Part shown: piece by piece, positions 1 to 11,799 of the stretch
How positions within the stretch are numbered: position 1 is the stretch's first letter
Layout: each line of letters begins with the position of its first letter
Assembly (NCBI GenBank): GCA_051453625.1
Contig: JBOZIK010000001.1
Coordinates: forward strand, 187,186,823 to 187,218,004
Direction of reading: 5' to 3'
Length of the DNA stretch: 31,182 nt
Source: Welwitschia mirabilis
Lineage: Eukaryota; Gnetophyta; Gnetopsida; Welwitschiales
Position numbers and translations under genes: made by a program
Notes under the pieces: generated by a model
The model's database searches: none
Told to the model about the DNA's origin: nothing
Seen by the model: the letters and a program-made list of their open reading frames with translations, nothing else

Positions 1-166
1 CATTCCAAATTAATTTCCAAATTAATCAAGTCATGACGTTTCATAAGTTACTGATACATCCCTTATTGCATCTACCGTTTCAACATTTATTATGTCAAGC
101 ATAGTATGTCAACCATTCCAAATTACTTTTCCAAATTAATCAATTCATGACGTTTCATAAGTTACT
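1..166. repeat. two-copy direct repeat, about 52 bp
   Basis: Positions 1-52 and 114-166 are near-identical (both begin CATTCCAAATTA and end CATAAGTTACT), with a period of about 114 bp. The first copy is cut by the window edge, so the array may extend to the left. No coding potential is visible. Its origin is unknown; a local tandem duplication is the simplest reading. Confidence 0.75.
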
Positions 167-1590
167 TTCTATTTAAGTATAATTTTGGTTTCTTTTACTA
201 TGTTTACAATGATGTCTTATATAAAATTGGCAAGGTCTTTTTTTTTCACCCAATTACCTTTTTCCTAACCTACCTTTTACAATACTATTAACTTCCCCCT
301 GAAAAACTAACCGTCATTATAGCCATACATCAACATTAAATCCTTATTACTGGTTCTTTAACATCAATCTCTTCAAAGTTGGATATCATTTTCAAAAGTT
401 CATATCAAATTACTACATGGTCCTGGGATCCTTGGGTCCCACCGACATAATCCTTAGCTACCACACCATCCCGCTAATGAAAATACCAAGTTACCGTCTT
501 TTTTAAAGTTAATTCCTACATCCTTGCAAAACTTTCAACCCCCTTTGGAAATTTTTTCAAAGATTTTGTAATCCAAAGGTTAATATATACTTCCCTGAAA
601 GGTTAATATCGAATTACTAAATGTTTTCAGGTTTATTCAAACCTCCTACCAATCCATTCCAAACCCACTTCCTTTCCAAAGCTTACTCATGCCCATAATC
701 CTAATTTCGCAAACACCTGCTTACGCCGTCACTAGCAACACGATCTCCCATCCAATGATCAAAAACAAAGTACTTTTACGTCGACTACTCGAATCCTCTT
801 TTCTCTTGGTAGAAACATTTTAAAAACAGGAAAATTAATACTCTTTTAACACATCAGAATCATAAACTTATAAATTCCAAGAAATAATTAAAACGATAGC
901 GACATCTAAAAATGACCACCTCGGTTCATCGGATTATCACTACGATTAATCTTGGTTCTGCAAACAAATAATTCAACAGACTCTCAGGATATGGCTAAAC
1001 GGAAGAAGGCTGAAATCGAGCTGCACCATCATGCCATTTTATACACATGACGGCAAATCTTACGAAAGCCCTAGTCACCGAGGAGCTAAAAACTTAGCTT
1101 ACACGCGTCATGGCAAGACCCCGCGTCATGGCAAGACAATTACCAAATGTCATACTTTATCCTTCTCCACTATAATTTTCTACGTATTACATTCTTCCAT
1201 GCCCTTACTGGGTTTACCATCTCAAGTTAATAAACAACTAAAAGCCAAGCAATCATCTCATACGAATGCCCAATATCGCAATGCATATAACAAAAAAAAA
1301 TACGACCATTTAACTATACACCGACGTTGTCTAAAATGAAAAATTTTATGAAAACATCGAAATATAAAGCCGCAAATCTAAAGGTAAATTAGTATGTAAA
1401 ATATCAAAAACCATTTCAAATTGTAACGTGATTAACCTGCTTATAAGAAATACATATGAACTACAAAATAACGCCTTGAATTAAGCAATACGTCCAACAT
1501 TATTTTATCATACAGACACTCGCAAGGACAATCAATTTCTTCACACTAACCATGATTCTCTATAGAAAATCGAACAAGGAATGTACAGCT
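167..1590. other. intergenic, AT-rich, no gene recognised
   Basis: No open frame here looks like a conserved protein. The longest open stretch, a 102-codon plus-strand frame at 1031-1339, has a random-looking composition and no motif. The only clear structure is a perfect 16-bp direct repeat at 1104-1119 and 1122-1137. The region lies downstream of the H3.3 gene, so it may hold the far end of its 3' UTR near 1590. Confidence 0.6.
1104..1137. repeat. perfect 16-bp tandem pair
   Basis: CGCGTCATGGCAAGAC occurs twice, separated by CC. It is GC-richer than its surroundings. Its function is unknown. Confidence 0.8.
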
Positions 1591-1817
1591 TCATTTCGAA
1601 AAGATCTGATCTGTGTTCACAACTTTCTTGCTACAATTCCATAGTAACAGAGAAATTGAACGAAAAATACTAACTATCCAGACAATCGCCGAAGAAATTT
1701 CGGCCACAATACGCAAAGACACAAAGCATTTAAAAAAATACGTAACAGATCTATGTTTCCCCCATTTCCAAAACTCCAACAAAAAGAAGATGAAAAACGA
1801 AACCTCAAACATGAAAC
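1591..1817 (-). other. probable 3' UTR of the H3.3 gene
   Basis: This is the sequence directly after the H3.3 stop codon on the minus strand. It is T-rich with no protein-like frame, as expected for a plant 3' UTR. An AATGAA hexamer, a possible weak near-upstream polyadenylation element, lies near 1590 on the minus strand. The actual poly(A) site cannot be fixed from sequence alone. Confidence 0.4.
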
Positions 1818-2560
<743 letters not shown>

Positions 2561-4878
2561 CGATTCCTGCGGATTGAGATTTAATTATTTTTACGAAAGA
2601 TTAAAGTAACCGTTGGCAACCCCAAGCGTTCAAACAAACGCTGAATGCAATGACCTTCATTAGCCCACTGCACAAGTTCGTCTTAAATTCCCCTAACATA
2701 ATGATAAATAAAATAATTATTTTTATTATTATGTTTCGAAGGTGACTAGCCCTTTGTTTTGGGGGGAAGGCGACGGCTTAAGTTTTTTATCCAAAATTCA
2801 AACGAGAATTTAAATTTTCCACATAATACATTCATCGTAAGATGAGATACTTAAGTCCACATAAAGGATGATTTTTTAATTCTATTGTTATTTAATTAAG
2901 CAAGTATAAAAGTTAAAGGTAGGCATTGAATTATTTCTAGAGTGAGTTGGTAGTATTATTTTGTTATCACTGTCTACTTTATAGTACCACTTTCATGTTT
3001 GGTATGTGATGTAAGACATCATTTTGCTTAACGTGATCGTATATATAGAAAACAAGTATTATGTTAGTGGAAATGAAAAATAGAATAGTTTATTACCTTG
3101 CTTCTAAATTTTTTACTTCATTGGGGCATGTACAACAGAAGATTTAGTCTTTCCTAGAAGGCATTTTGTTTATGGCGCTTAGGGCCTACTTAATAAGTGA
3201 GCTATTAGTTGGTAGGAATCAAAGTTGCGCATTAAATTTTTCGTTTTTCCTTATTAAGTTAAGCACATGGAAATCACAAATCTTATAGTTGATCATCCTA
3301 ATGGATGTTATCTTATTATACAATCCTAATGGTGTAATGTCTCCTCCTAGGTACTTTGGTGTAGTTTATCTATGATACTTATTTGTTGCATTAGTTAAGC
3401 ACTCTATAATGAAACTGAAGAAATTACATAACATTGTCAAAGTGAATAGGCTTTTAAGTTCTTAGGTTAATGTAATTATTGCTATAATATGTTATGCATA
3501 GCAATACTCTTTTGAAATTAATTATATTTTTGAAATAACATTAATGATGAGATGGATGTTATACGTTATGAGATGTAATATAGTCAATGCAAGTTCATAA
3601 CATAAGAATGTCATTTTTCCACAAATATATCTAACATAGAGAGAAATTATTAGTTGCAACTCAAATGCAAAGAGACTATAAATAAATCAAACAATAATAA
3701 TGACATGGAATTTATCCAATGATAACATGAAATACTAGGTGAGGAAGTGGTGTTAGATCACTAAAAAAATTATTAAGTCTTGATACAGATAAGTGGACTA
3801 TAAATGAATAAATACATTAATACACAAGAAAATGTTTTAAGAGCAACAACATAAAAAGACTAAAGACAAAAACAATAAAGAAAACAACACTAAAAAGGGC
3901 TCAAGCCAATGCTACAAGAATTTTATCAACTACTTCCATCTAGATGAAGTTTTTTATCTTAATCTTGAAGTTAAAATGGTGCATCTATAAGATCCCATGT
4001 TAGCATGAAAGTTATATTCATGTTAAAAAATAACTTTACAATAAAACTTCCAAGAGTTGTATAGGTCTAAGGGTTAAAGATAGATCCAAATGAAAAATGA
4101 AGGGAATTATAAATCTTGGGAGTTCTTCTAAAAAAATATGCATAATAATTGATTGAAACTCATCATAACATAGAGGTCTAATTCCTTGTATTTGAGCAAC
4201 CTTATAATGAAAGAAAACATGCCTAATGAAATTTCTAAGACTTGACTTTTATAATAGATTGTGGTCTATGAAAGATATGCCCTAATAGTGGAGGTATAAG
4301 TACTAGTTTAAAAATAATAAACAATGGCTTCTATTATAGTATCAGTAACCCTAATTATCATTCTCTCATAAGGGCTATATAGGTATTTCAAGTCTTACCA
4401 TAATTAACACAGTTTTTAAAAGTAGATGTGAGTATAAAGAGTTTGGAAAGTAATTAAAGAATTTAATTGATTTGATATCTCCTCCCAGGAAGCAAGAATA
4501 ACTATTCTTATGGTAATATATGATGCAAATCTTAGCTAAGTATGAGATAATTTACTTAGTATTTCTAGAGAAGAAACAAATTATCCCCTTATGAATTCTA
4601 AATGTAAAGAAAGTACAAGTGATTGAATTATTATGTCTTACATGAAATGTAAGAAAAACACTAAGATGGCATGAAAGATATCATCTACTAACATATCAGT
4701 CATCTAAACCATATAAACAATTAAAGGAATAATTCTACAAAACAAGTATGAAGGAACATTTAGAAAACACTAATGTATAACCACTAATCTTAATTAACTC
4801 ATAGATGGAAAAGTAAAGCAAATTCAATTACAAATCAAAGTGCATTCACTAGTGATGCAATCACTATAAAGATTACCA
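2561..4878. other. intergenic, AT-rich, nothing recognised
   Basis: Both strands are AT-rich with dense stops. A minus-strand stretch around 4080-4190 reads open for about 50 codons, but it matches no family I can name. There are no repeats with clear ends and no RNA genes. Confidence 0.5.
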
Positions 4879-5170
4879 AAACACAAATTAAGCATAATAG
4901 AAGGAATGATAGACTCCACATAAAATAGTCATTTCCTCATACTTAGGAAAGGAAAATGGAGGCTTAAAACCTCANNNNNNNNNNNNNNNNNNNNNNNNNN
5001 NNNNNNNNNNNNNNNNNNNNNNNNNNNNNNNNNNNNNNNNNNNNNNNNNNNNNNNNNNNNNNNNNNNNNNNNNNAAACACAAATTAAGCCTAAGGGAAGG
5101 AATGATAGATGCCACATAAAATAGTCATTTCCTCATACCTAGGAAAGAAAAATGGAGGCTTAAAGCCTCA
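4879..5170. repeat. 96-bp direct duplication flanking a 100-N gap
   Basis: The last 96 bases before the gap (4879-4974) align without indels to the first 96 after it (5075-5170), with about 8 substitutions. The homology starts and stops exactly at the gap edges. This is the pattern of two contig ends that overlap but were not merged; a true tandem duplication broken exactly at its junction is the alternative. Confidence 0.85.
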
Positions 5171-5354
5171 TGATGAGATAAGCTCTTACCATAGCCATAG
5201 GAATTCTGGATCTAAAATGGAAAAGTTCAAATGAATGATGAAAAATAATGCTTTAACAATGGAAAGCTCCAAGCTCCTCATATCAATCAAGAATGAAAGA
5301 TAAAGAATGCTTAAACCTTAAGGTAAGCTATGATTGTATAGCTATCCACAAGAA

Positions 5355-5944
5355 NNNNNNNNNNNNNNNNNNNNNNNNNNNNNNNNNNNNNNNNNNNNNN
5401 NNNNNNNNNNNNNNNNNNNNNNNNNNNNNNNNNNNNNNNNNNNNNNNNNNNNNNNNNNNNNNNNNNNNNNNNNNNNNNNNNNNNNNNNNNNNNNNNNNNN
5501 NNNNNNNNNNNNNNNNNNNNNNNNNNNNNNNNNNNNNNNNNNNNNNNNNNNNNNNNNNNNNNNNNNNNNNNNNNNNNNNNNNNNNNNNNNNNNNNNNNNN
5601 NNNNNNNNNNNNNNNNNNNNNNNNNNNNNNNNNNNNNNNNNNNNNNNNNNNNNNNNNNNNNNNNNNNNNNNNNNNNNNNNNNNNNNNNNNNNNNNNNNNN
5701 NNNNNNNNNNNNNNNNNNNNNNNNNNNNNNNNNNNNNNNNNNNNNNNNNNNNNNNNNNNNNNNNNNNNNNNNNNNNNNNNNNNNNNNNNNNNNNNNNNNN
5801 NNNNNNNNNNNNNNNNNNNNNNNNNNNNNNNNNNNNNNNNNNNNNNNNNNNNNNNNNNNNNNNNNNNNNNNNNNNNNNNNNNNNNNNNNNNNNNNNNNNN
5901 NNNNNNNNNNNNNNNNNNNNNNNNNNNNNNNNNNNNNNNNNNNN
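5355..5944. other. assembly gap of 590 N
   Basis: No sequence is present. The primer-binding-like repeat begins just after it, so the gap may hide an LTR. Frames that appear open across it are meaningless. Confidence 0.95.
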
Positions 5945-5960
5945 CCAATTGTAATATTTT

Positions 5961-6095
5961 TTGGGCCTTTACATTTGGTATCAAAGTGTCTAAGTGGGTT
6001 GAAGTTTCAACTTAAAAATTTTTGGGCCTTTACATTTGGTATCAGAGTGTCTAAGTGGGTTGAAGTTTTAACTTTAAAATTTTTGGGCCTTTATA
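5961..6095 (+). repeat. 61-bp tandem repeat with PBS-like motif, possible LTR retrotransposon remnant
   Basis: A 61-bp unit beginning TTGGGCCTTTACA occurs at 5961-6021 and 6022-6082, with a partial third from 6083. Each full unit contains TTACA followed by TT and then TGGTATCARAGTG (5976 and 6037 onward). TGGTATCAGAGC is the classic primer-binding site complementary to initiator-Met tRNA, found just after the 5' LTR of many plant LTR retrotransposons. The second unit matches 11 of its 12 bases. This suggests the edge of a plus-strand 5' LTR whose end and PBS were locally duplicated. The LTR itself would lie in the preceding gap, and no gag or pol was found downstream. Confidence 0.5.
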
Positions 6096-6308
6096 TAAAT
6101 AATGAAAGTCAGCTATTTTTAATAATGATTTTAATAATTAATAAATAAACATGATTAATATTAAATTAATAAAAAATATTATTATTTTTAGCCTTAAAAA
6201 TATATTAATTACTAAAATTTAGGGATTAAAAACATAAAAATTAAAGTGTAAATAAGAATTCTCAACATCATAAAAAGGACATTTTTTATAACAAAATCCT
6301 AAATGATA

Positions 6309-6788
6309 TAAATAAGTACTAATGGGGAATCCCTAATGAATCAAATAATACATGAAAATATGAATCTTTGAAAATGCTGGAAATTTTCATATATTTTCAT
6401 TCTCTACCTTGAAAAATTACACGCCTCGTGAACATTCCATGTTTTATTCATCTTCTCTTAAATCTTGTTATTTTTATTAATAATGTCAAAATAGATCTNN
6501 NNNNNNNNNNNNNNNNNNNNNNNNNNNNNNNNNNNNNNNNNNNNNNNNNNNNNNNNNNNNNNNNNNNNNNNNNNNNNNNNNNNNNNNNNNNNNNNNNNTA
6601 AATAAGTACTAATGGGGAATCCTTAATGAATTAAATAATACATGAAAATATGAATCTTTGGAAATGCTGGACATTTTCATATATTTTTATTCTCTACCTT
6701 GAAAAACTACACGCCTTGTGAATATTTCATGTTTTATTCATCTTCTCTTAAATTTTTTTATTTTTATTAATAATGTCAAAATAGATCT
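6309..6788. repeat. 190-bp direct duplication flanking a 100-N gap
   Basis: Positions 6309-6498 align without indels to 6599-6788 with several percent substitutions. The homology again ends exactly at the gap edges (6499-6598). The underlying sequence is AT-rich and non-coding. Confidence 0.85.
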
Positions 6789-8570
6789 TATATCTAGCCA
6801 AACGATATATAATTGTGCTTCTTTCAAAAGGTCTCAAAGAATATATTTAGTTCCTCTATAAGCTTCGACAAAGTTTTATTTCGACCTTATCAAGACCATG
6901 ACAATTAAGTGCTTACATCCCTATTAACCCTCTATCATGTAAGTAAAGATATGAAACCATGGAAATGCCTAGTTTGTTTAATGTTGAATACAATATAGAT
7001 AAATGAGTAACCCATGTAGTTTATTAAGTGGAAGCCACCAAGGATTCAATTATTAAAGAATTCATCATATTTCTAAAAATCATTAACAAAATTCTATGTA
7101 TTTAAAATTAAAAAATTCCTAAAATATAAATATCTTTAGGAAAAATAACATAGTGAAGAAATCATTATTCTATTAAACTACTCTAATATATTATTCAAGT
7201 TATAATTTCAAATTCATTTCAATTGTGAAGACCAAAGAATGCAAGGTATGATATTACTTATCATAAATGAAATGCATCAGTGATGATAACAATCATATAG
7301 ATAGCTATGAACATAAACATCACTAATAAGAAAAACAAGAATTAAGGATAAAGATTACTATCAAATATTAATTTATTATCAAAATTAAAATTATCAATGT
7401 TAAAATAATGGCTTAAGTATAACATATAGTAATGTTCAAATCTCTATGCATGAAAGAACTACCTATGTAGCCTATTGTCTAAAAGGAGATCATGTAGAGC
7501 CTAAATAGTAGAATAACAATAGTAGTTTAGTAATCTAAATGTCATGATGTTGTCTACATAAGAAAAATTATGGTATACATAGATCAAGCTTTAAACATAT
7601 TTCCACTCATAACAATATCTATTTAAGATACCAACTTAAATTACCCTCATTAAAGACTCACTATTTTTTTAATTTATTTAAAAGACTTAATAAAATTTAG
7701 GATTAACTTATACTTGTAATTTATCATGATAAAATTTAGAATATGTGTTTTGGGAAAATAAGTAAATAATACAATCATTTGTTATGGAACTATTCATAAA
7801 TAAACAATTGCGATGTCATAGTTTTATGTTTTATATTTCTTTCTATTTTTACCACATATAAATATCTTATATCTGGTTGATAAATTTAAACTTGTATTAA
7901 TAGATATGTTAATATAAATTTTGAATAAATATTAACCAATATAATAGAAGGTTGTGACTCCTATTAATGACATTTTAACTTGATATCTAGCCATCATCCA
8001 GATATGAGGTAGTTCTATTTCAAGTTAGATTAGCTCACTCCATAGGTTTAGATGTCACCTTGATATACAACCAAAAAGGTGATAGGTAATACATGGGGTG
8101 AATGCATTATTATAAATAATCCTTACTGCATTAAAACCTCTTAAGATTATGCAGGTTAATACTTTAAAACTACAAGCTTGATATATATAAAGTTTTAATA
8201 AGTCCAAATAAGGGTAATATAGGAGAGTAGCAATGAGATCTACTTGTAAAAAGGTTTTATCTATAAAAATTTAATGCAAATATCCTTACTGATAAATTTC
8301 AAGTATGGTGATAATAATTATTAAGGTTATTTTAACCTGTTATCATTTTATGAATACATGACACAAACATATGCACATTATCCTATCTTATATAGAGGAA
8401 ATGTTAAACTTAAAAATTTTAGTGATTATACCTCTCATCAAGGCTTGCAACCATTATGATCACCTGAATGAATGATTTATTTTTAATTAAGACATCATAA
8501 AATGATAATCAGATCATTTAAAGATTTAAATCCATGACCTTCTAAAGGGAGGATGAATATTCCACTAGTT
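6789..8570. other. intergenic, AT-rich, nothing recognised
   Basis: I see no coding frame, RNA gene or element boundary until the target-site duplication of the LINE at 8571. If the PBS-like motif at 5961-6095 is real, this could be decayed internal retrotransposon sequence, but no motif supports that. Confidence 0.45.
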
Positions 8571-8590
8571 GGAGTATCATCCCATTATTA
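8571..8590. repeat. target-site duplication, left copy
   Basis: GGAGTATCATCCCATTATTA, immediately before the T-run that is the LINE tail. It matches 13362-13381 at 19 of 20 bases, and neither flank extends the match. Confidence 0.9.
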
Positions 8591-8637
8591 TTTTTTTTTT
8601 GAAAAAAGTATATATATTAAACTAGAAAATGTATATC

Positions 8638-9269
8638 AGGGAATGATAACGCCCAGGATTGATAGGAAAATTAACTTGTTTGGAAATAAAGAAAAGGCAT
8701 TCTATTAACTGTTCAAGAGAGAACTGTGAAATAGAATAAAAATGAGGCAAAATTGCCCTCGAGAAAATAGATTGAACATGGGGGACTGCCTATTTAGAAG
8801 AGTAAAAAACATAAAGCTACTAATAGAATGGGGGTGAAAATGTCTCACACTACTAGAAGGTACAACAAAACTTAAATATAAAAAGAAAAAGACCTCGAAA
8901 TAAGNNNNNNNNNNNNNNNNNNNNNNNNNNNNNNNNNNNNNNNNNNNNNNNNNNNNNNNNNNNNNNNNNNNNNNNNNNNNNNNNNNNNNNNNNNNNNNNN
9001 NNNNATGGGGCAATAATGCCCAAGATTAACAAAAAAATTAAACTATTTAGAAATAAAGAAAAGGTATTTCACTAACTATTTAGGAAAGGACTGTGAAATA
9101 CAAAAAAAAAGGGGGTAAAATTGCCCACGAGGAAACATACTAAACATAGGGAACTCTCTATTTAAAAGAGTAAAAAGAATAGAACTACTAATAAAGTATA
9201 GGCAAAAAGGCCTCATGCTACTAGAAGTTATAAAAACTTAAGTTTGAAAAGGAAAAGACTTGGAAAGAG
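8638..9269 (-). repeat. duplicated LINE 3' UTR segment around a 100-N gap
   Basis: Positions 8638-8904 and 9005-9269 are homologous along their full length but about 20% diverged, with the gap between them. Both are 3' UTR of the J-domain LINE. The divergence is too high for alleles. Either the 3' UTR holds an old internal tandem repeat, or one contig end was extended with reads from another family member. Confidence 0.75.
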
Positions 9270-9274
9270 GAGTG

Positions 9275-9550
9275 TTAGAGTCCTCTACAGAATAGGAACA
9301 AATTACCATAATTGTATTCGAGTAAGAAACAACCCATATCATCAGAGAGTATCTCAAATGCTTGATTTATCTTCTTAGATTCTTTAGCACCTGCTGGATT
9401 TTTATCTGGATGTAATCTGAGGGCTTTCTTTCTGTAGTTGAACTTGATATCTTGAGGAAGGACTCTAGGAGAGAGTTCTAATATGACAAAGGGATATCTC
9501 TTTAGTTCGTGAATTGTCACCAGCATAACTTCCCATCGAGCAGCATTCAT
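9275..9550 (-). pseudogene. J-domain (DnaJ-type) at the C-terminus of the LINE protein
   Basis: An open 91-codon segment ending at TAG. A J-domain contacts Hsp70 through its HPD loop and stimulates Hsp70 ATPase activity. Here helix II reads YRKKALRLHPDKNP, with HPD at residues 47-49, and helix III reads INQAFEILSDD (about 61-71). Helix I and its approach (about 13-40) include LPQDIKFNYR. There is no Gly/Phe region or zinc finger after it; the protein ends about 20 residues later in FCRGL. The frame continues upstream into the linker, but with several stops, so this is the tail of a longer protein, not a free DnaJ gene. The same segment recurs at 28310-28585 with identical length. The source could be a captured host J-protein. 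This copy is unlikely to be expressed as intact protein. Confidence 0.85.
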
Positions 9551-9907
9551 ATTAAGGTTCTCCTAAGGGTAAAGCTGAATTTCCACTGAAGAAGAGTTTG
9601 AGATTGAGTTCTAAGTAGGCCAGGGATCTTTGCTCACTGAGAGGAGGTCTAGTTATGCCCACCTCACTCCTGGGAGTTGGGAAAACGATATTCCTGACCC
9701 AGCTTCTTATCTGTCTCATGGGCAGGCTCTTAAGCTGTCTCTTAATTGGGCTGAGGGCAAAAATGTCTCCTCTATACAATCTGGGGGTGAAGTTATCTCC
9801 TTATGATTAGGGCTGCCATGTATAGTAGTCCCCTCAGGATTAGGGGTTCCTTCCATGATGGATCTTCTTTTAGAGGTTCTCCTTGAGGGAGTCTGATGTG
9901 GACGTCA
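9551..9907 (-). pseudogene. Ser/Pro/Thr-rich linker before the J-domain
   Basis: This is in frame with the J-domain, with about five stops. It starts with a basic patch, TPSRRTSKRRS, and ends with NSISNSSSVEIQL just before the J segment. The same two ends (TPRRTSSRSS and SNSSSLELQL) appear in the second copy near 28.6-28.95 kb, so this was protein-coding in the ancestor. The basic patch could be a nuclear localisation signal, which is inference. A different frame is open for 75 codons at 9552-9779 but lacks this conservation. Confidence 0.6.
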
Positions 9908-10469
9908 CTAGGGAGTAAGAGGAGGGACTTCTCTTATCCTGATTTTATGGGCTGCTTTTCACAGATCTAGAACTAAACTCAAGTATTTTGAGAAGTCTTT
10001 CCTTTAAAAAGCTTGAATAAAAGAGAAGTGTAAGTTTACTTAGTGCCCTAGATTAAGGGATTTGAGAAATGCAAAATGAATTCTTGATAGTTTAGAGTAG
10101 TTCCCAGACTAAATGAAATATTGGTCAACTAGGTCTGCACCTAATGCTTATGGGAGTAGTAGCGCCTTTCTGCTGATGTACCCACTTAATAACTTAGGAA
10201 CCCCGTCAGGGAAGAAGTGAAGTGCTTCATATTATCCTTAGCTTCCAAATGAAACACATTCTCCTTCTGCAAGGATCTCCAAAAGTCTAGAAAGGGAATC
10301 TTTAGTAACCTTGACAGGGATTCTTTTGAAAGTTATGCACACTTCTCTTTATCATCTGAAAAAAGGGGGTGATATCAATCCCCTAGTCTTCCTTAAGCTT
10401 GTGCAAGAGGGGTTTTCATCCCATAGACTGCACTTTTTTCCATAGGTCAAAGCAGCCTTTAAATAGCCA
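9908..10469 (-). pseudogene. unidentified conserved domain between reverse transcriptase and J-domain, copy 1
   Basis: Read 5' to 3' on the minus strand, it opens WLFKGCFDLW, continues KPLLHKLKED and GIDITPFFQMIK, then after a frameshift ITFKRIPVKV and SLSRLLE, ending near FGS. A second half (about 9920-10240) reads PKLLSGYISRKALLL, then KLSRIHFAFLKSLN. The same motifs occur at 11571-11799 and 29243-29479, so it was a real coding segment in the parent family. I cannot name the domain with confidence. It occupies the place where many plant L1 ORF2 proteins carry an RNase H domain, but I see no RNase H motif. It is broken by stops and at least one frameshift. Confidence 0.55.
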
Positions 10470-11018
10470 GGGTTGGAAGGCTTGATAGTAGGTGTAGCTC
10501 TCATTATGAGTCTGATTTAGAAATGGTAGTGTTTGATCCTCCTTGTAGTATTTATAGGAAAGGGTAAGAGGGTATTATTGAAAATCAGATTGTTTCTGAT
10601 TCTCCAAATCTAAAATGTCAAACTAATCTAGTCCATTAATTGTATATCAGAGGCTTTACAAGTATGACAGTACTTCTTCATAATCGATATTAATTGTTTA
10701 CTTCAAGTGTACTGATGGGACAAATGTTATACTGTTTGAGAACTTGCTTGGCAGATGGAATAGTTTGTATTCACTTGAAATCCTTTCTTAAGTAATTGAT
10801 CTCTGGTTAAAACTCTATAGTGATCCTTTAACCAATAAAAGACTTTAATTTTTTTTGGAATTTAACCCTTCCAATATTTTTTGTATTAGTCTTCTTTATA
10901 TTTAATTTTAGAGGTTGTTACTAGGCTTTATTGAAGTGCTTACTTAGGTAAGACTCTACATGATCAATGCTCCAATTTTTGTATTTGTAATTGATCAAGT
11001 AATACCAAGGTTGTCCTC
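10470..11018 (-). pseudogene. LINE ORF2 C-terminal region, copy 1
   Basis: The diagnostic piece is IWRIRNNLIFNN (complement of about 10581-10610). IW..RN..IF is a recurrent signature near the end of plant L1 ORF2 proteins, after the zinc-finger-like region. The rest is decayed. The frame runs on open beyond the signature, but the following unidentified domain lies in a shifted frame. Confidence 0.5.
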
Positions 11019-11233
11019 CTTTATTAATTGTGTATCAGAGGCTTTACAAGTATGATAGTACTTCTTCATAATCGATATTAATTGTTTACTTCAAGTGTAC
11101 TGATGGGACAAATGTTATACTGTTTGAGAACTTNNNNNNNNNNNNNNNNNNNNNNNNNNNNNNNNNNNNNNNNNNNNNNNNNNNNNNNNNNNNNNNNNNN
11201 NNNNNNNNNNNNNNNNNNNNNNNNNNNNNNNNN

Positions 11234-11799
11234 GTCACCAGGGAGGAAGAGGAGGGGCTTCTCTTACCCTAATTTTATGGGCTGCTTTTCACAGATCTAG
11301 AGCTAAACTTGAGTATCTTGAGGAGTCTTTCCTTTAAAGAACTTGAATAAAAAAGAAGTATAAGTTCACTTGGTACCCTAGGTTAAGGGATCTGAGAAAT
11401 GCAAAATGAATTCCTGAGAGTTTAAAGTAGTTCCCAGACTAAATGAATTATTAGTTAAATAGATATGCACCTAATCCTAATTGGAGTAGTAGCGCCTTTC
11501 TACTGATGTGTCCACTTAACAACTTAGGAACCCCATCAGGGAAGAAGTAAAGTGCTTTACATTGTCCTTAGCTTCCAAATAAAACACATTCTCTTTCTAC
11601 AAGGATTTCCAATAGTCTGGAAAGGGAATATTTAGTAACCTCGATAGGTATTTTTCTGAAAGTTATGCACACTCCTCTTTATCATTTGAAAAAAGGAGGT
11701 GATATCAATCCCCTAGTCTTCCTTAAGCTTGTGAAAGAGGGGTTTCCATCCCATAGACTACACTTTTTCCCACAGGGTAAAGCAGCCTTTAAATAGCTA
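11234..11799 (-). pseudogene. unidentified conserved domain, copy 2
   Basis: Same content as 9908-10469: LFKGCFTLWEKV, KPLFHKLKED and GIDITSFFQMIK, then decayed. The right contig starts at 11234, inside the boundary between the second half of the domain and the linker, so no J-domain follows in this copy. It may be the same locus as copy 1 assembled twice. Confidence 0.5.

Noticed and set aside
1031-1339. 102-codon plus-strand open frame
   Set aside because: No motif, biased composition, no start context or neighbours to support it.
5293-6015. Long open frames across the 590-N gap
   Set aside because: They consist almost wholly of unknown bases.
9552-9779. 75-codon minus-strand open frame
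   Set aside because: The frame continuous with the J-domain, not this one, shows the linker motifs conserved in the second LINE copy.
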